DNA from: Gordionus sp. m RMFG-2023
Taxonomy: Eukaryota > Nematomorpha > Gordioida > Chordodea > Parachordodidae
Direction: 5' to 3'
Assembly: GCF_954871325.1 (NCBI RefSeq)
Contig: NC_088776.1
Span: 23,856,508-23,920,507 of the forward strand
Length of the DNA stretch: 64,000 nucleotides
Shown: in pieces, positions 12,642 to 27,700 of the stretch
How positions within the stretch are numbered: the stretch's first letter is position 1
How the letters are laid out: every line of letters starts with the position of its first letter
The notes under the pieces: model-generated
Told to the model about the DNA's origin: nothing
Seen by the model: the letters and a program-made list of their open reading frames with translations, nothing else
Database searches by the model: none
Program-made: the position numbers and the translations under genes

Positions 12642-12647
12642 TTTATT
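12642..12647 (-). terminator. AMN1 poly(A) signal AATAAA
   Basis: Canonical AATAAA on the minus strand, about 45 nt after the AMN1 stop codon. The position fits, but such hexamers are frequent in AT-rich DNA. Confidence 0.5.
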
Positions 12648-12691
12648 TAGGTACAGATTTACAAGTGATAGCTTTAAGACATCTGGTTAAT

Positions 12692-12765
12692 TTAATATAT
12701 AGTAAATGTTACATATTGTAATGATCTCTGAGATGTGATTCTAGCTAACGCGACAGTTGACCTGA
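12692..12765 (-). CDS. AMN1: AMN1 terminal exon
   Basis: 74 nt: 2 nt of phase, 23 codons and the TAA stop (12692-12694). The C-terminal SLQYVTFTIY corresponds to KLKQVTWTVY in vertebrate AMN1, with the same number of residues after the preceding exon. Acceptor ATAATTATAG. Short, but the alignment, phase and total length all agree. Confidence 0.82.
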
Positions 12766-15700
12766 CTATAATTATTAGATAAATAAACAAAATATGATTT
12801 TAAAAAATTAATTAAATTACAAGAACCAAGGCGAATCACTGTGTATAATGGTACGATTCAGTTATGCTCCGGCTGCTAATTATAAGGGTTAGGTTCATTC
12901 CGGTTTGATTTTATTTTTAATGAAGCTATTAATAGTGAAAACTAATTAAAATTAATCTAAAAATAATAAAATAAGCAAAACGAAATTAAGGATTAAAAAA
13001 AGAAAACTAATATATTCTATTAGTTATATTTCCTCAAATAAAGAAACAATTGAACGGAAAAAATTTATTTAAAATAGTATAAAATCGCTAAGCCTATATA
13101 TATGATAGTCCTTCACGATTAACTTCATAAAAAAAATAAGTTAAATCATTTGAAAAAATTAAATCTTACTATTTTAATAAAATCGTTTTGAAACGGTTCA
13201 TAGCATTTATAAAGGATTGGTTCGCCCTTTTTACAATAATAAATTTAATGTTATTTAAACTACTCGATTTGAGCTGATTTTAAAAAACGGCTAACTCAAT
13301 ATTTTAGACAGAAAAATATGCCTAAGGCTCGAGATTTCTTTAATAGATGTTCAAACCAGGGTTGGCAAATCGGTCAATGGACCGGAGGAGTATTTGATCT
13401 GATCAAATACGGTCAAATAATCTAAAAAATCGAAAGAAAATAAATTATAAATATGTTTGAAAAAAAGAAAAAACAATATAAGTACATGTTATCACAATGC
13501 TGATTATTTGTTGGGTCATTAATATCAAGGAGAGCATCTTTCTAATAGTGAATTTAATGAAATATGTGATATAATACAAGAATTAAGCATTTTACAAAGT
13601 GGTGATAAAAATATTTCAAGTGATACTATTATAATTGGAGTTGTTTTTCTTTATTTTGTTGCATATATTTTTATCTATATTATAGTTTTTTTTACGCGTA
13701 ATAATTTTGCCGTGTAAAAACGGCGCAAGCTTTTGACTTTTTGTATAATTTGTAAAACTCAGGATGAGTCCTATTTTATTTTAGAGAATTATTTATTTTA
13801 TTGTATAATATAAAGGGCCGATTTTCAGGCAATATATGTATGATCATTATTTTATTACATTTTAATAAAAAATTATTATCAATTATTCAGTTTTTGATCA
13901 ATTGACCGAATATTATTTGACCGGTCAGATGCATAACCCTGGTCCATACCTTTGTGCCATCTATGAGCAAAATGTTAAGCCTTGCGTAATATTTTTCTAG
14001 ACAAAATATTGAGTTAGCCGTTTTAAAAATGGGCTAAAAATGAGCCATTTAACAACGATAAATAAATTTTATCATATCTTACTTTATATATTTCAGAGAC
14101 ATGCAGAAGATACCATTTGCATAGACCTTCCGGATTTTTTTTAAATTTCTTATTATCTATTCTTATTTTTTTTCTCTTACTGCACTTCTAAGCTTAACTT
14201 TTCTTTTACAATACTTTTTATTTTTCAAATTAAATATATAATTTTTTTCTTACTTGATATATTTTTTTTCTCTTTATCTTATTCTTCTTTTTAACACACT
14301 ATTGAACATAAACTTGAATTTAACCAAAAAATAAATAATAATTTTATTTTGCTTTTTTTTCTAATTTTTAACTATAATTAAATATTTTTTACAATATTAT
14401 ACCAATTATATCAAAAAAATTATATATTTTTAATTTTTCTAGATAATAATGGCGATTTAAAATATTTTGTTTTAAAATATACGGCCCGAACTGGCCCAGG
14501 TATTTTTTAAATAATTTTAGGCCCGGCCTGGGTATTTAAAAAAAATTTTAGGCCAGGCCCGGGTATATTTAAAAAAATTAAAATACAGCCCGACCCGTGT
14601 ACCTGGGTCGGGCTTAGGGTCGAGTCTGCAGGTCTCTAATAAATATAATATAATGATCACTTAAGTGATAACTTTGAAAAAATATGCAATGTAATGTAAA
14701 TCGATTCATTTCTATAAAGCACTAACGTATTTGGGAAATGGCAAAACCCCATCGTGCCTAAAAGTGTTAGCAACGCTATATAACTAAAAAGTGACCATAG
14801 AATTAAAACTTTTTTCCTTAACAGGAAGATAAAAAAATATATATAAAGGTAAGATTACATGTCATAAGTGGACAATCTTGGAAACAAAGTATAACCAATG
14901 AGCTGGTAAAGGGTATGAATGCTTCAACGGCTTCATCTGTAAGATTAACGCACCCGTTCATAGAAACTTCCTTAAATATATTTATATCATCTTTTTATTA
15001 ATATTTATATTTGAATTTACTTAACTTATTATCAATATCTTAATATCCGCAAATTTTAATGTAGATATTGCTATTCAAATTAACTCATATATTAATAACG
15101 GCATGGTAGAGGGCATTCATTTTAATTTAATGTCTACGATTAATAAACACATTTTTTAAGCATAATATAAATTATTCATTACCCTAAGAGTATTTTTGCA
15201 TTTTCCGTTGACTAATTTGTGAACGCCTTTGTTGGTTACCTTAAAATAGAAAAAATTATATTTTATTTTAATATTATTTATATCAACTTTTAAAAGGGCA
15301 ATCAACATTTTTTTAAACCCCTAAAAAAGATATAGATGTATTACATGGTATCAGCTAACACTTTTTATTTAACACATGGACAGAAGCTAAAATTATTCAA
15401 CTCTTAAAGCTTTTCAAGGCAATATTGATTTTTTATTGCAAAATATATTAAATATTTTGATAAAAATTGTTAATTTGTTTGGATCATTTTTACGTTATAA
15501 AAATCCTGCTAAAATTTAGATTTTATATTTTCTGTCTAGGTGGAGCTTTGCTAAAAAAAAACTAATCACAATCCCAAATAAAAAACAATAATTTTATTTT
15601 TTTTAAAATAATATTGTTTATTTGTTAGTTATGTTTTATAAATTTATTTATAGAATTGAATCATCAGCGTATTAGATTAGAATCCTTATTTAAATTCGAT

Positions 15701-18700
15701 ATATGGCTGTTCGCTTCTCACTATAAATGATATTTTTTATTTTTTATTACATATATCATATTTAACTGATAAATAATTTTAAAAAATTTAAATATGAGAG
15801 AGCCTGTCTTTAAATAATTTTTCCAAAATTTGTTGGTATTTTAATATTATTCGTATTTTAGTCTGGGTTTAAAACCTAAAAAAATATTTCAAAATTATGA
15901 CAAATTGCTAAATAGCGTATTTATTATTTTTCATCGAAGTTGGAAAAGTTATCAAATGTGTTTTATTTTTAGATTTTGAACATAGCCTAATAAATATATT
16001 ATTTTTTTGATCTATTTGTTTTAGAAAAATGCAAAGACCGGCCAAAAAAATTTAACTAATATTGTAAATTCATAAAAAATTAAATGTCTGATATGATCCA
16101 ATTACACACACAATGCAGAATCAAACACAATTGATTTACAAAACGGTTGTTTTAGAAATAGATAGCCATATAGAGATACAAGAGCCTTAACTGACATTGA
16201 GAATAAATCACGAAATTAAAATGTAATGGCCGGAAAATCTGTACAAAAAATTTATCGGGTTGGGGAGAATTTTGGTAAAATTTTAGTGGGTCGGGCAAAT
16301 TTTTTAAATAATTTCATGGCCGAACTAGGCAAAAATTTAACGGACTTGGCCGAACAACTTGCTTAAAAATTCTTGTCGGGTTTAAACGGATCTGGTCTTG
16401 GAAATCTCTAATTTGTTTTTTATTTATCCTCAAATACATTTTCGAAGTGTAATAAAATTTATAAACATTTTTCTGAAAATTTTAATCTAAACTATGAGAT
16501 TTGAGAGAAATTTTAAAAAAGGTTTTATGTCATTAAAATGAAATTGCAATTTTTAAAAAAAGCGAATCGTTACTCATTTCAGTGTTGAAATGAACTATTC
16601 AAAAAATATGATTTCATAATATAATAAGTATTAAATGTTATCTAAAGACCTTAAGTTCTTGACGCGTTCATTAAACAATATATAATTTACTTATTTATTA
16701 AAATTAGCTATTAAAGTCAAAATAGTTATAATGAAGGACATCATAAAATTTGGCTATAAATATATAATTCTAGATCAATTACAGTCATATTTTTCAACAT
16801 CCATGTAAATATCGCCAGGAGTAAATATATTATGCATTTCATTCTAATTTTTTAGACATCATATTCTAAAAATAAAATTGATATATTAAACTTGTTCGAT
16901 TAGTCTTATGAGTTTGAGTATAAATATTTTGGCCAAATAAATATTCCTCTTTCCTTAAGTGATTCTTTTTCTTGCCAAAAATATGAAATGAGCTTCCAAA
17001 CAAAATACTCAATTATTTTCAGTAAGGGTTACAGGGTGTAATGAATTCAAATCTTTCATAATTTACATGATTACAGAATATTCCTTTTATGCAACTCTAA
17101 ATTAAGATTTCAAAAATCGACTTATTCTACAGGTACGTGCCAAAAAAATTCGTTAAGCCGTAAGCACCTATTTTTTTCGACTTTCCTTAGGTTAAGCAAG
17201 CTTTTGGCAGAAAATATAAAGGGGGGGGGATGATAGTTTTCATTTTTATTTAAATCGACTTATTTTGATTACCAAAGTGTAGGAGAAATCGATGCAACAT
17301 AGATTATAGGCGTGTAGCGAAAGATGGTCGAGGGAACGGTCGGAGATGAGTTTGCAACCACCAATATTGATTTTATGAAGGTGGGAACAATGCTGGGCAA
17401 GGCTCTGTATGACGGCGTCTGTCACAGTATCACATCGGGTCAAAAAGACGTCTTGTAAATTCGGACACATTTCAGCAAGCAATATGAGACCTTATTTTGA
17501 AATAATGTGGTAGGGAAAATAATTAGAACTTTTTTTAATTTTTAAATAAGAAATACTGTCAATATTGATTTAAATTTATAGATAGTTCCATTGAAGATAA
17601 TTATTACTAAATAATTGTTTATTATTATAAAATATATAATTCTATGCCTAGCAAATTATTGACATATATAGTCATAAAGCGTCATTATATTTATATCCCA
17701 GGATGAGATGGATAAGCATTGTGTGAGGGTGAAAGGAGACATCCTGTTTCTCAATTAATTAACATTATTTTCGGCGAGAGAAAAAGTTCTTTCCGATGCC
17801 ACGGAAGTTGTTTGTTGACATAGTCTCTTTTCATCTTAGTTAAATGAGGAAATCGATCTGCATTCCCTCTCCAAATCTAGCACGTTTGTAGTCTCGGGCG
17901 CTACCGGCTCATTATTTGATTGTCACCATCACCATTTAATGATACTTTTCTAAAGAGATAAATTTAATAAATAAAAATCATCGAATATATTAATATATAT
18001 TAATTCTATCAAGATGTATTATTTTACAAATATACCTTCTTGTCAACACCTGCAATAATGAAATAGTTTTAAGGTTAGAAGGGTTGTTTATTATTGAATA
18101 AGTACTCATCAAATGGTTCCCTAATATATTTTGTAAACTTTGAATATAGCCATAATTTTAACTGCTACATTTTCCTTTAAATTAGCGATTAGTGTATTTT
18201 TAATCCTAAGATCTAGTATTGATGCAGCATAGTTTAAAGGTATTATTTTATGTTGGCTATACTCGTCGAATTTTTTTCCATCAATTTTGCTGTTTCTCTT
18301 ATTTTGGCATCTGAATTCCCTATTTCCTGATTTTTCAAATTCCATAATATAATTGTAGAATAATATTGTCATCCCTATTGTTGGCTTATTAATGCTTTAT
18401 CATAAAATATACGCTGTTCCATCTTGTTTTAACAGGATAAGATATTTTTTGTAGCCCTATTAAAAGATTAATATGACTGCAATAATTTTGGTAAGATATG
18501 TAATTTGGAAGCTAAAGTTTCTATATTTATTAATTTATCTCCCAAAAACATGAATTCCTCTTTAACAATTAAGTTTAGGGTATGGGTCATACAATGATGA
18601 CCATACAAAACAGTCTGCTTACTACGTTAGGGTTGTTATTATTAGTAATAGATATAATATTAGGGTCATTCCATGACAAATCAACCACGATTCGGCCGAC

Positions 18701-21700
18701 CCCCTTCGATTTTTTTAAAATTTGGTAAGCAAAGAAAGGTCGATGTAACTAAGAAATAGCCAAAATTTTAGCCTCCTAACATTTATATTTTTGAAGATAT
18801 TAGGGTTCAAAGTGTCAAAAATGACGTATTTTTACCATTATCTGCCTTCATTCAATTAAGCATATCTTAAAAACTACATAATTGTAAATAACAAATTTAA
18901 TATCAAAATTACGTACAAAGATTCTACTTTTAGATAAAAAAATTTTTTTATTTTTTTTCCCAATTTCCGGTCATTTTATTTAATATATAAGGACTAAAAC
19001 GATTTTTTGGAAATAATACGACCTTCAATTTTTTTAAAAAAAATTTAGTAGATATTATTAAACTCTTCCTTTATATTTATAAAAAAAAATTGGTCTGGGA
19101 CGCGGCCATCTTCATTCTCAAAATCGATAAAAATGTTTAGAAAAGTGTATAAATATTTTCCCGAAAGGGGGCGTCTTTGTATAAAATTATATATTAATCA
19201 GTTTTTAATGGTTTTTCTTGGACTTGATATAATTTAAAGGATTATTCATCTTGTAAGTGAAAATAACAATAAATGGGGCTTTCATTCAATTATAGAAATT
19301 GTCTATCGATAAAAGAAATTCAATTTATTACTTTATTATAAAATTTTTTGCCCATATAACATATACTTAATGAATATTAATAAAATATATTCAACCAAGT
19401 TTATAGTTCTTGAATATATGAATCAGAATCTTGTTCATTTCATAGACGCCAAAAATAATATCAAAATTTTCTCTACTCATTTTTTTAAAATAATTTGAAA
19501 TTTTTAAAATATTACAAATATTAATTTATTATTATTATGAAATTATATACAAAATAAAAGTATTATCATAAAATTACCCAAAAAACAATATAAATATTGG
19601 ATCGGATTTTCTAAAATCGGCATAGTCTTTCTAAATTAGAATAACAATAAATAAGTGTTTCAATCAATAAAATAAATAAAAATTTTAAAATTGATTAACC
19701 CTTTCGCGCCCAGCGAGATCATTTGTCATTAAAATTTTTAATCAATTAATTTTTATATTTAAAGAAACTAATGGTTGGTACTTAGAGATATTAATTTATA
19801 AAACAATATTTATTATTTCATATTTTATCATTAACCTGTCAAAATCATTATTTTATTATGTCAAAATGATTATTTTATTATATCAAAGTACAAGTATTTT
19901 TTGTTTATGGGAAATATTTCAAGCGCGAAAGGGTTTTATTCATTCAATAACACATACTCACTATATTAATTCATTTTTTAATAAATTTCTTGGTATTTTG
20001 ATTTCTATCAACACCTAACCCCAAGCCTGGAAAAACTATAGACGAATATACAGTTAAAATTGTACAAGAATTTTATTGTATGGACGAAATAAGAAGAATC
20101 ATACCAGACAAGAAAGATTGCGTTTCGTTCGATTTTGACCAAAGACGGAAAAAAGAATACCATAAGAGATTAATTTTAGATAATTTGAAAAAAATTTATA
20201 TATTTTTTAAAGAAATGAGGCCTGATGTTAAAATTGGTTTTTCGAAATTCGCAAGCATTCGCCCAAAAATTGTATACTCGTTGAAGGTAGTGGTACACAT
20301 GTATGTGATTGCAGCTACCACCAAAATTTAAATTAATGATCATTGGATCAAATTTAACCAATGCCTTTAAAACATACAAACATATTTTACACTTAATAAT
20401 TTGTAATTCGCCTCAACCATCCATTTATATGGGCAAATGTGATAATTGTCCAGGGTCAACACATTTACGCGATCAAATAGAAATATTGTTTCGTTCTAAG
20501 GACATCGAATTTATAACATACAAACAATGGCTATCCGTAGATAGAACCACCCTTGAAACAATAACCAAACCAGTAGGTGAATTTATTAATGCCTTTTTAA
20601 AATAAATGGAATCTTTATCATTTTTTTATTTCAACGCAACAATCGTTGTACCAAAACAATCTAAAATTGAACTTTTAGACGAAGACCAATATTTAATTTT
20701 GTGATTTTTAAGAAAACTATAGCTTTATACTTTAGGATGAAGTACAAAATTATCATTGGAATAGGGCTCAATCCACTGTTCACCCTTTTGTTATATATTA
20801 TAAAGATAATTTTGCCAATATTTGTTGCCTAAATTATGTAATGATATCCGAATCTTTGCAACACAATACAATAGCAGTACATAATTTTAAAAAAACATTG
20901 CTAAATTTTTTAATTAATAAAATTTTATATTTTTCGGTGGATCCGCTGCACAGTACAAAAACGTAAAATTTTTATTAATATTTGCCATCATGAGATGGAT
21001 TTCGGGGTACAGGCGAAATGGCATTTTTCTGCTACAGCACACGGGAAAAGTGTTTGTGATGGGATTGGTGGCACTGTTAAAAGATTAGCCGCTAGAGCTA
21101 GTTTACAAGGCCTTACTCAAAGTACACATCATATGAATTGTACGAGTTAGCTAAAGAAAATATTAATGTCATATATTTTGAATAGATGATCAAAATAAAT
21201 TATGATTACGAAGATCTATATTACTCAGGGAAAGATTTTCAAAAACTAGATCTATACCTGGAACACACAAAATACACCTTGATTCCAACAGATCTACATA
21301 ATTTAAAAGTAAAATATATTCCAATTTAATAGAAAGTACTTTGGAATAGTTATCATATAATGATGAAAGTATAATTATTGAAGAAATATCATGATACCTA
21401 ACTTATTTTTATGATTCTAATTGGTGGTTAGCTTTGTTTTAGTGAAAAATCAAAAGCAGGAAGAAATATATATAAAGTTTCTACACCCATCCGGACCTTC
21501 AAATTCCTTTACATTTCCAAGATAGACGACACTCTTTGCTTGCCCAAATGTCATATCTTAACATTAGTTTCACTGTTAAATGCTACTGGCCGTAGTTATA
21601 CTATACATTGTCGTCACAAGAAAGTAAATGCGCTACCGAAAAATTAGAATCTTTTAAAAGTAAGTTTAAATTTAAATTATAGTAATTTTTTTAATATTTA

Positions 21701-24700
21701 GGGCGCCATATATGAAATGCACAAGATTCTGATTCATATATTCAAGAACTCGAAACTTAATTAAAACATATTTTATTAATATTTATTAAATATATGTTAT
21801 ATGGGCAAAAATTTTTATAATAAATTATAAATAAAGTAATAAATTGAATTTCTGTTATCGTTAGACAATTTCTATAATTGAATGAAAGCCCCATTTATTG
21901 TTATTTTCACTTACAAGATGAATAATCCTTTAAATTATATCAAATAGTCCAAGAAAAACCATTAAAAAATTATTAATATATAATTTTATACAAAGACGCC
22001 CCCTTTCGGGGAAATATTTATACACTTTTCTAAACATTTTTATCGATTTTGAGAATGAAGATGGCCGCGTCCCAGACCAATTTTTTTTTATAAATATAAA
22101 GGAAGAGTTTAATAATGTCTACTAAATTTTTTAAAAAAATTGAAGGTCGTATTATTTCCAAAAAATCGTTTTTAATCCTTATATATTAAATAAAATGACC
22201 GGAAATTGGGAAAAAAAATAAAAAAATTTTTTTATCTAAAAGTAGAATCTTTGTATGTAATTTTGATATTAAATTTGTTATTTACAATTATGTAGTTTTT
22301 AAGATATGCTTAATTGAATGAAGGCAGATAATGGTAAAAATACGTCATTTTTGACACTTTGAACCCTAATATCTTCAAAAATATAAATGTTAGGAGGCTA
22401 AAATTTTGGCTATTTCTTAGTTACATCGACCTTTCTTTGATTACCAAATTTTAAAAAAATCGAAGGGGGTCGGCCGAAAATCTCATTTTTTTTGCTCATT
22501 TGACGTGGAATGACCCATTATCTTTATTTGAAATTGAGGAGGATATCATGAATGAAGAGATATCATCTCCTGAATGTGAATGGGAGAATGATATCATATT
22601 CAAAGCTAGATTGATAATATCCCAGTCATCCTTGATGGCGTAATAGCACAAATGGAAAATTAATTTGTTAATTTATGCACAAGTTGAATTTTTGACATCT
22701 CGTAAACTTTTCCGAAGTTTTTGGACAAAGTTGGCACCATAGTTTTAAATGGCTATTTTTGTAATATAACATTTTTTTAATGATTCATTAAACTGAATGG
22801 ACTATTAGTTTTTATCAAGATATTTTAAATTAGTTTGTTCATTATAAGGTTATCATGTATAAAGGGCTTTCTAATTCAGGGCATCGTATATTGTGCTCTT
22901 GTGAAAACTCCGTAAATATGTTAGAGTGCATGGATTTGAGGGTTTCTTTAGATTAGCCTAACAAATAAAAATGTAATACTATTTTTTATAATGTCTAAAT
23001 GATGGACAAAATATTTAATATTTCTCTAATTGTGACAAAATGTCCCCCATCCACATACAGGGGGTGATATATCATCACTCATGATGATCTCCTTACATGA
23101 TTTTCAATTTAAAGATAATATAATATCTATTACTCATGATAACAGCCCTAACGTGGTAAAAGCCGTAGAATTAATTAACAGGTATTATCATTTTAATTAT
23201 GAGGCTGTTTTATATGGTCATCGTTGTATGGCCCATATCCTAAATCTAATCGTTAATGAGGGACTAATATTTTTGGAAGATAAATTAATAAATATAAAAG
23301 CTTTAATTTCCAAATTACATAACTCACCAAAATTATTGCAGTGATATCAATCTTTCAATCGGGAATATTTTGTATATTTATTATATTCCTTTTTTAATTT
23401 TTTTTATCTATTTACATAGAATTTCAACGCAATACTACACCTCAGCGAGCTTGGGTTAATTAAAACCGATTTAGCTCCTGAAAATTTAGAATTCTTCACA
23501 AATTTTAATTTCTAACGCCATTTCATCAAATCACGGTAGAAATAAGCGCACAATCTCCAACAATAGTGAAGGAAATATTGTTCTACAATGATATTATGGA
23601 ATTTGAAAAATCGGGAGATAGGGAATTCAGATGCTTAAATAAGAGAAGCAGCAAAATTGATGAAAAAAATATGACGAATATAGCCAAAATAAACTATGCT
23701 GCATCAATACTAGATCCTAGGATTAAAAATACACTAATCGCTAATTTAAAGGAAAATGCAGCAATTAAAAATATGACTATATTCAAAGTATGCAAAATAT
23801 ATTATGGAACCATTTGATGAGTACTTATTCTATAATAATAACAACCCTTCTAACCTTAAAACTATTTCATTATTGCAGGTATTGAATAGAAGGTTTTGTA
23901 AAATAATACATTTTGATAGAATTAATATATATTATATATTCGATGATTTTTAGTTATTAAATTTATCTCTTTAGAAAAGTATCATCAAATGGTGATAGTG
24001 ACAACCAAATAATGACCTATCTCCATGAGTCGGTAGCGCCCAAGATAACAAACGTGCTAGATTGGTGGAGAGGGAATGCAGATCGATTTCCTCATTTAGC
24101 TAAGATGGCAAGATACTATGTCAACAAACAACTTTGGTGGCACGGAGAGAATTTTTTCTCTGATCGAATATAATATTTCTAAATTAAGAAATTGGAGTCT
24201 CCTTCCACTCTGAAACAATGCATATCCATCTCATCCTGGGATATAAATATAATGGTTCTTTATGACGATATATGATATTAATTTGTTAGACATAGTAATA
24301 AAATATTTTCTAATAAAGAACAAACATCATTATTTGTCAATATAATAATATTTTTCTAAATATATTAAATAAATTACATATAAATTTCAAATATTTTATG
24401 CTAGTATTGTATGATCAAATCTATCCACAGGTAAGATATATTCCTGCTTCTGATATTGCGAAAAAGGAAAAAATTATATATATATATACCAAATTATTTA
24501 ATATTGTATTGTATATATAATTTGAAATATTATTTTATCTAATTTTAACGGATATTATTTTATTTAGTATTTAATTATTTATTTCAAATTTTAAAAATAA
24601 ATGTATTCCTCCTCATAGAACCCTTCACCCCAATGTTATTATTCCTTGTTCATAAATTTTTTCCACAGATTTGGTGCTCAGGCCTTCTCGGAGTAAAAAT

Positions 24701-27700
24701 TCCGAAAAAATATTATATTAACATTTTTCTAAATAAAATAAGAAATCCTAGTAAAAAAATAAAATTTGCCTATTCTAGAACTTAAGTTTTAATTTAGCGA
24801 GCGTACAATATATTTTTAAAAAAATAAAAAGGCCCATGATAAAATATTTGAAGGAAAACTTCGGCCCTAATCAAGATTATAATCCTTGACTACTAATATC
24901 CAATAGTAAAGTTAAGACTAGGATATATATATATGTCACCGTACAGATTATTATATCACAGGAATATCCAAGATATTCTTGTGGACATAGCCGCGAAATA
25001 AAAATAAAATTTTTTTTAAAAAAATCTTATTAGATATTAGTTTAAAAAACACAAACAAAAAGTAATTTTAAAAATCTGAATAAAAAAATTATTAAATAAG
25101 TTAAAAAGTGAGTTTACTACCCATGCTAAACAAGTTGCTAATTCTATCTTAAAAACTATAAAATTATTAATCAATTCCTTATACAAAATATTAATTTGTT
25201 TTCACGCCTTTTTTATACTCTGTTTTTTAAGAGGTTTATTGTCAGCATTTACAAAGCTCTAAATTTTAAGATATACGAGATTTTAAAAAAATTCTGGAGA
25301 AGATAACTAATAATATTTTATAAATGTAATAAAAATTTGAAAACCTTCCTAACCAACCCCGTTTAACACTGATAATTATTGAGTAAGATGGCATTACAAA
25401 TAAAATATTTTTTTAATACCTATATATTGAATCTATATGTAATCAAAAGTTAAAATTATTCCGATCTAAACCCGCCCATTTAGAGCCAAAATATTTTTTG
25501 ATCAATTATGAGTAGCGATATCAAATTTTTTACCCCTCCCCTTCCCCAGGTTGTATTCGTACGCTACTACGGTAGAGCTAGAGTGAACCTGAATACTATT
25601 AAAATCCTAATCAATGTTATTTGATACCCATCATCATATCAATATTTGGAGCTGATTAAATTATTCCTGACCTCCTTAATAGCTTCGCCCAACAAGGAGG
25701 CGATTGGTTTATTACCTATTCAATAGATCTTTTAATTAGCTATAGAATGATACCTTTTTTAACCATATATACTTTAATAAGGTCAAGAAAAACAACTTAA
25801 AATACATGGGTCTGAACCCCGGGTTCGTGCTCATAGCAGGCCTGAGCACCAAATTGGGTTGTAAATTTTACGACCAAGCAAATTAACAACACTATACTAT
25901 ATACAAATAAATACTAATTGATCAAAATTTATATAATAAAATTTGAGTTAATTGATATTAATATTATAATAAAATAACATACTATATTTAAAGATTGTAA
26001 TTTCCGAGGGAAAGAAATCTGACAAAATGTCGATAGTAAATTCCATTTTTTTTTTTTTAAAAAAACTCAATTTTCCATAGAAATGGTTGGTAATATTCTC
26101 CTATTTTTTTTCTTGACAATTTCACCTTTTGATTAATGAGAAGTAGCATATATGAATAAATATATCAACTCGTAGCATATAATATTTATTTATGAATATA
26201 TATATATTAACTTTTTGAGTTGATACGATAATTGGAAAGACCGTCGTTATTGCTGAGACATTCGAGATTGATGTAAGTGAGTAAAGGACACAACGAGAGT
26301 TTAAATATGGAATGATCGGTTATGTGACATTGGCTGAGATCGATTTCATGAGTGCCGGGGTGCAAAATCTTGTAATAAAAAAGTTCAAAAATGTCATTAA
26401 GTTCAAAACAAAAAAAAGTAAATGCTCATAATTTCGCAAAATATTATTAGCGTACAAAATATCTAAATTAATTTTGTAGCATGTTTCAGGGGTATGTATA
26501 TTATTTTAAAAAAATAACGTCCAATAGCAATCCAGATAAAAAATTATTGTAACGACTTTTCTTAGTCCCAGCATATTAGGATTGAGTCAGCCCTTTCGTA
26601 ATGTCATATGTGATGAAATAAATTATAAGTATTTTGAAAAAAAGAGCCATTTGTATCACGTTATGAGCAGGGATACCGATTTGAAAAAAAATTAGTGTTC
26701 TTTTTCTGGAAGAGGGGCATGGCGGGGTGCCTCTCCAAGAAAATTTGAAATCTTTTTTATAATGGTATTTTAGCATATTATAAATTCAGGCTTTGCGTTT
26801 CCCAAAAATATCGGATAGGGCCGATACCTGTAAAAACCGATCTGATCATTTTATTTTTCTTTTTTTTGTTATTTTATGTCTATTTATTTTACATTAATAA
26901 ATTTTTTTAAACAATGCAAATGCACAACACCCCTTAAATTTGATTTATTTTTTTAAATAGATTTATAGTATTTTTAAAGTTTTTTTATAAAAAATATGGT
27001 ATCTGAATTATGGAAATATTTTACAAAAGACAAAGATAATTTTACAAAATGTGTAATATGTGGAATTCTAATTTCACGGGGAAGAATAATGAAAATTTCA
27101 TTTATTACTACCAATATCCGTAAACTTTTTTTAATTATTGTAGAAATAAAAAAATTAAATTAAATGCATAATTTGATATTTTGCATAAAAATATTGATTT
27201 CTTAATTACATTTGGTTCAAAAAGGGGTGGGAAAAAAACAATATAAATATCGGATCTGTATCAGATCGGTTTTGAACCAATATCGGATCGGTGAAAAATA
27301 TGTGGATCGGCACAGCCCTATTAGAAATATTTATTTTTCATTAAATTAACATAAAATATTTTATAAACAAAATGTGTAATATATTACGATATTGTATATT
27401 TTTAATCTCAAAAATTAAACCTTCCTTATTTTAATTATTTCTTCAAATGATACAATAGAAATAGCTATATAGATCTCGCAATGAATGCGTTGAGTGAATA
27501 TATTGATGATAATAATGAGAGTAATAAATGCCCACACGATTGAGAGTTTCAAAATTGTATTATCACAAACGTGTAGTGAATATGAGGCGGCTTTCATCTT
27601 ATGATTGTCATCATAACAAATTTTTGTGCAAGTCTTATGATAAAACATTTCCAATTCAATGATAAAAAACGTTAACGGGTCTCCTTTCAGTCAGTGAAAT

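Larger units (their letters stand above)
18663..22516. mobile_element. Long-TIR DNA transposon (Sola-like ends), inserted in hAT copy A
   Basis: 3854 bp. Ends GGGTCATTCCATGACAAATC at the left and, on the minus strand, GGGTCATTCCACGTCAAATG at the right. The inverted repeats extend about 0.8 kb (to about 19,450 at the left and from about 21,700 at the right). They are bounded by a perfect 4-bp duplication ATTA (18659-18662 and 22517-22520). Joining the flanks restores continuous hAT sequence. Inside lies a broken plus-strand transposase gene (20,080-21,300) and a TTAA-type MITE (19,699-19,933). GRG/CYC ends with 4-bp duplications are reported for the Sola superfamily, but the protein alone does not let me confirm that. 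Confidence 0.82.

Noticed and set aside
27415-27654. 79-codon minus ORF with a hydrophobic segment, close to AMN1 exon 2
   Set aside because: Considered as an extra AMN1 exon, but the AMN1 alignment is complete without it and it shows no AMN1 motif or other recognisable homology.
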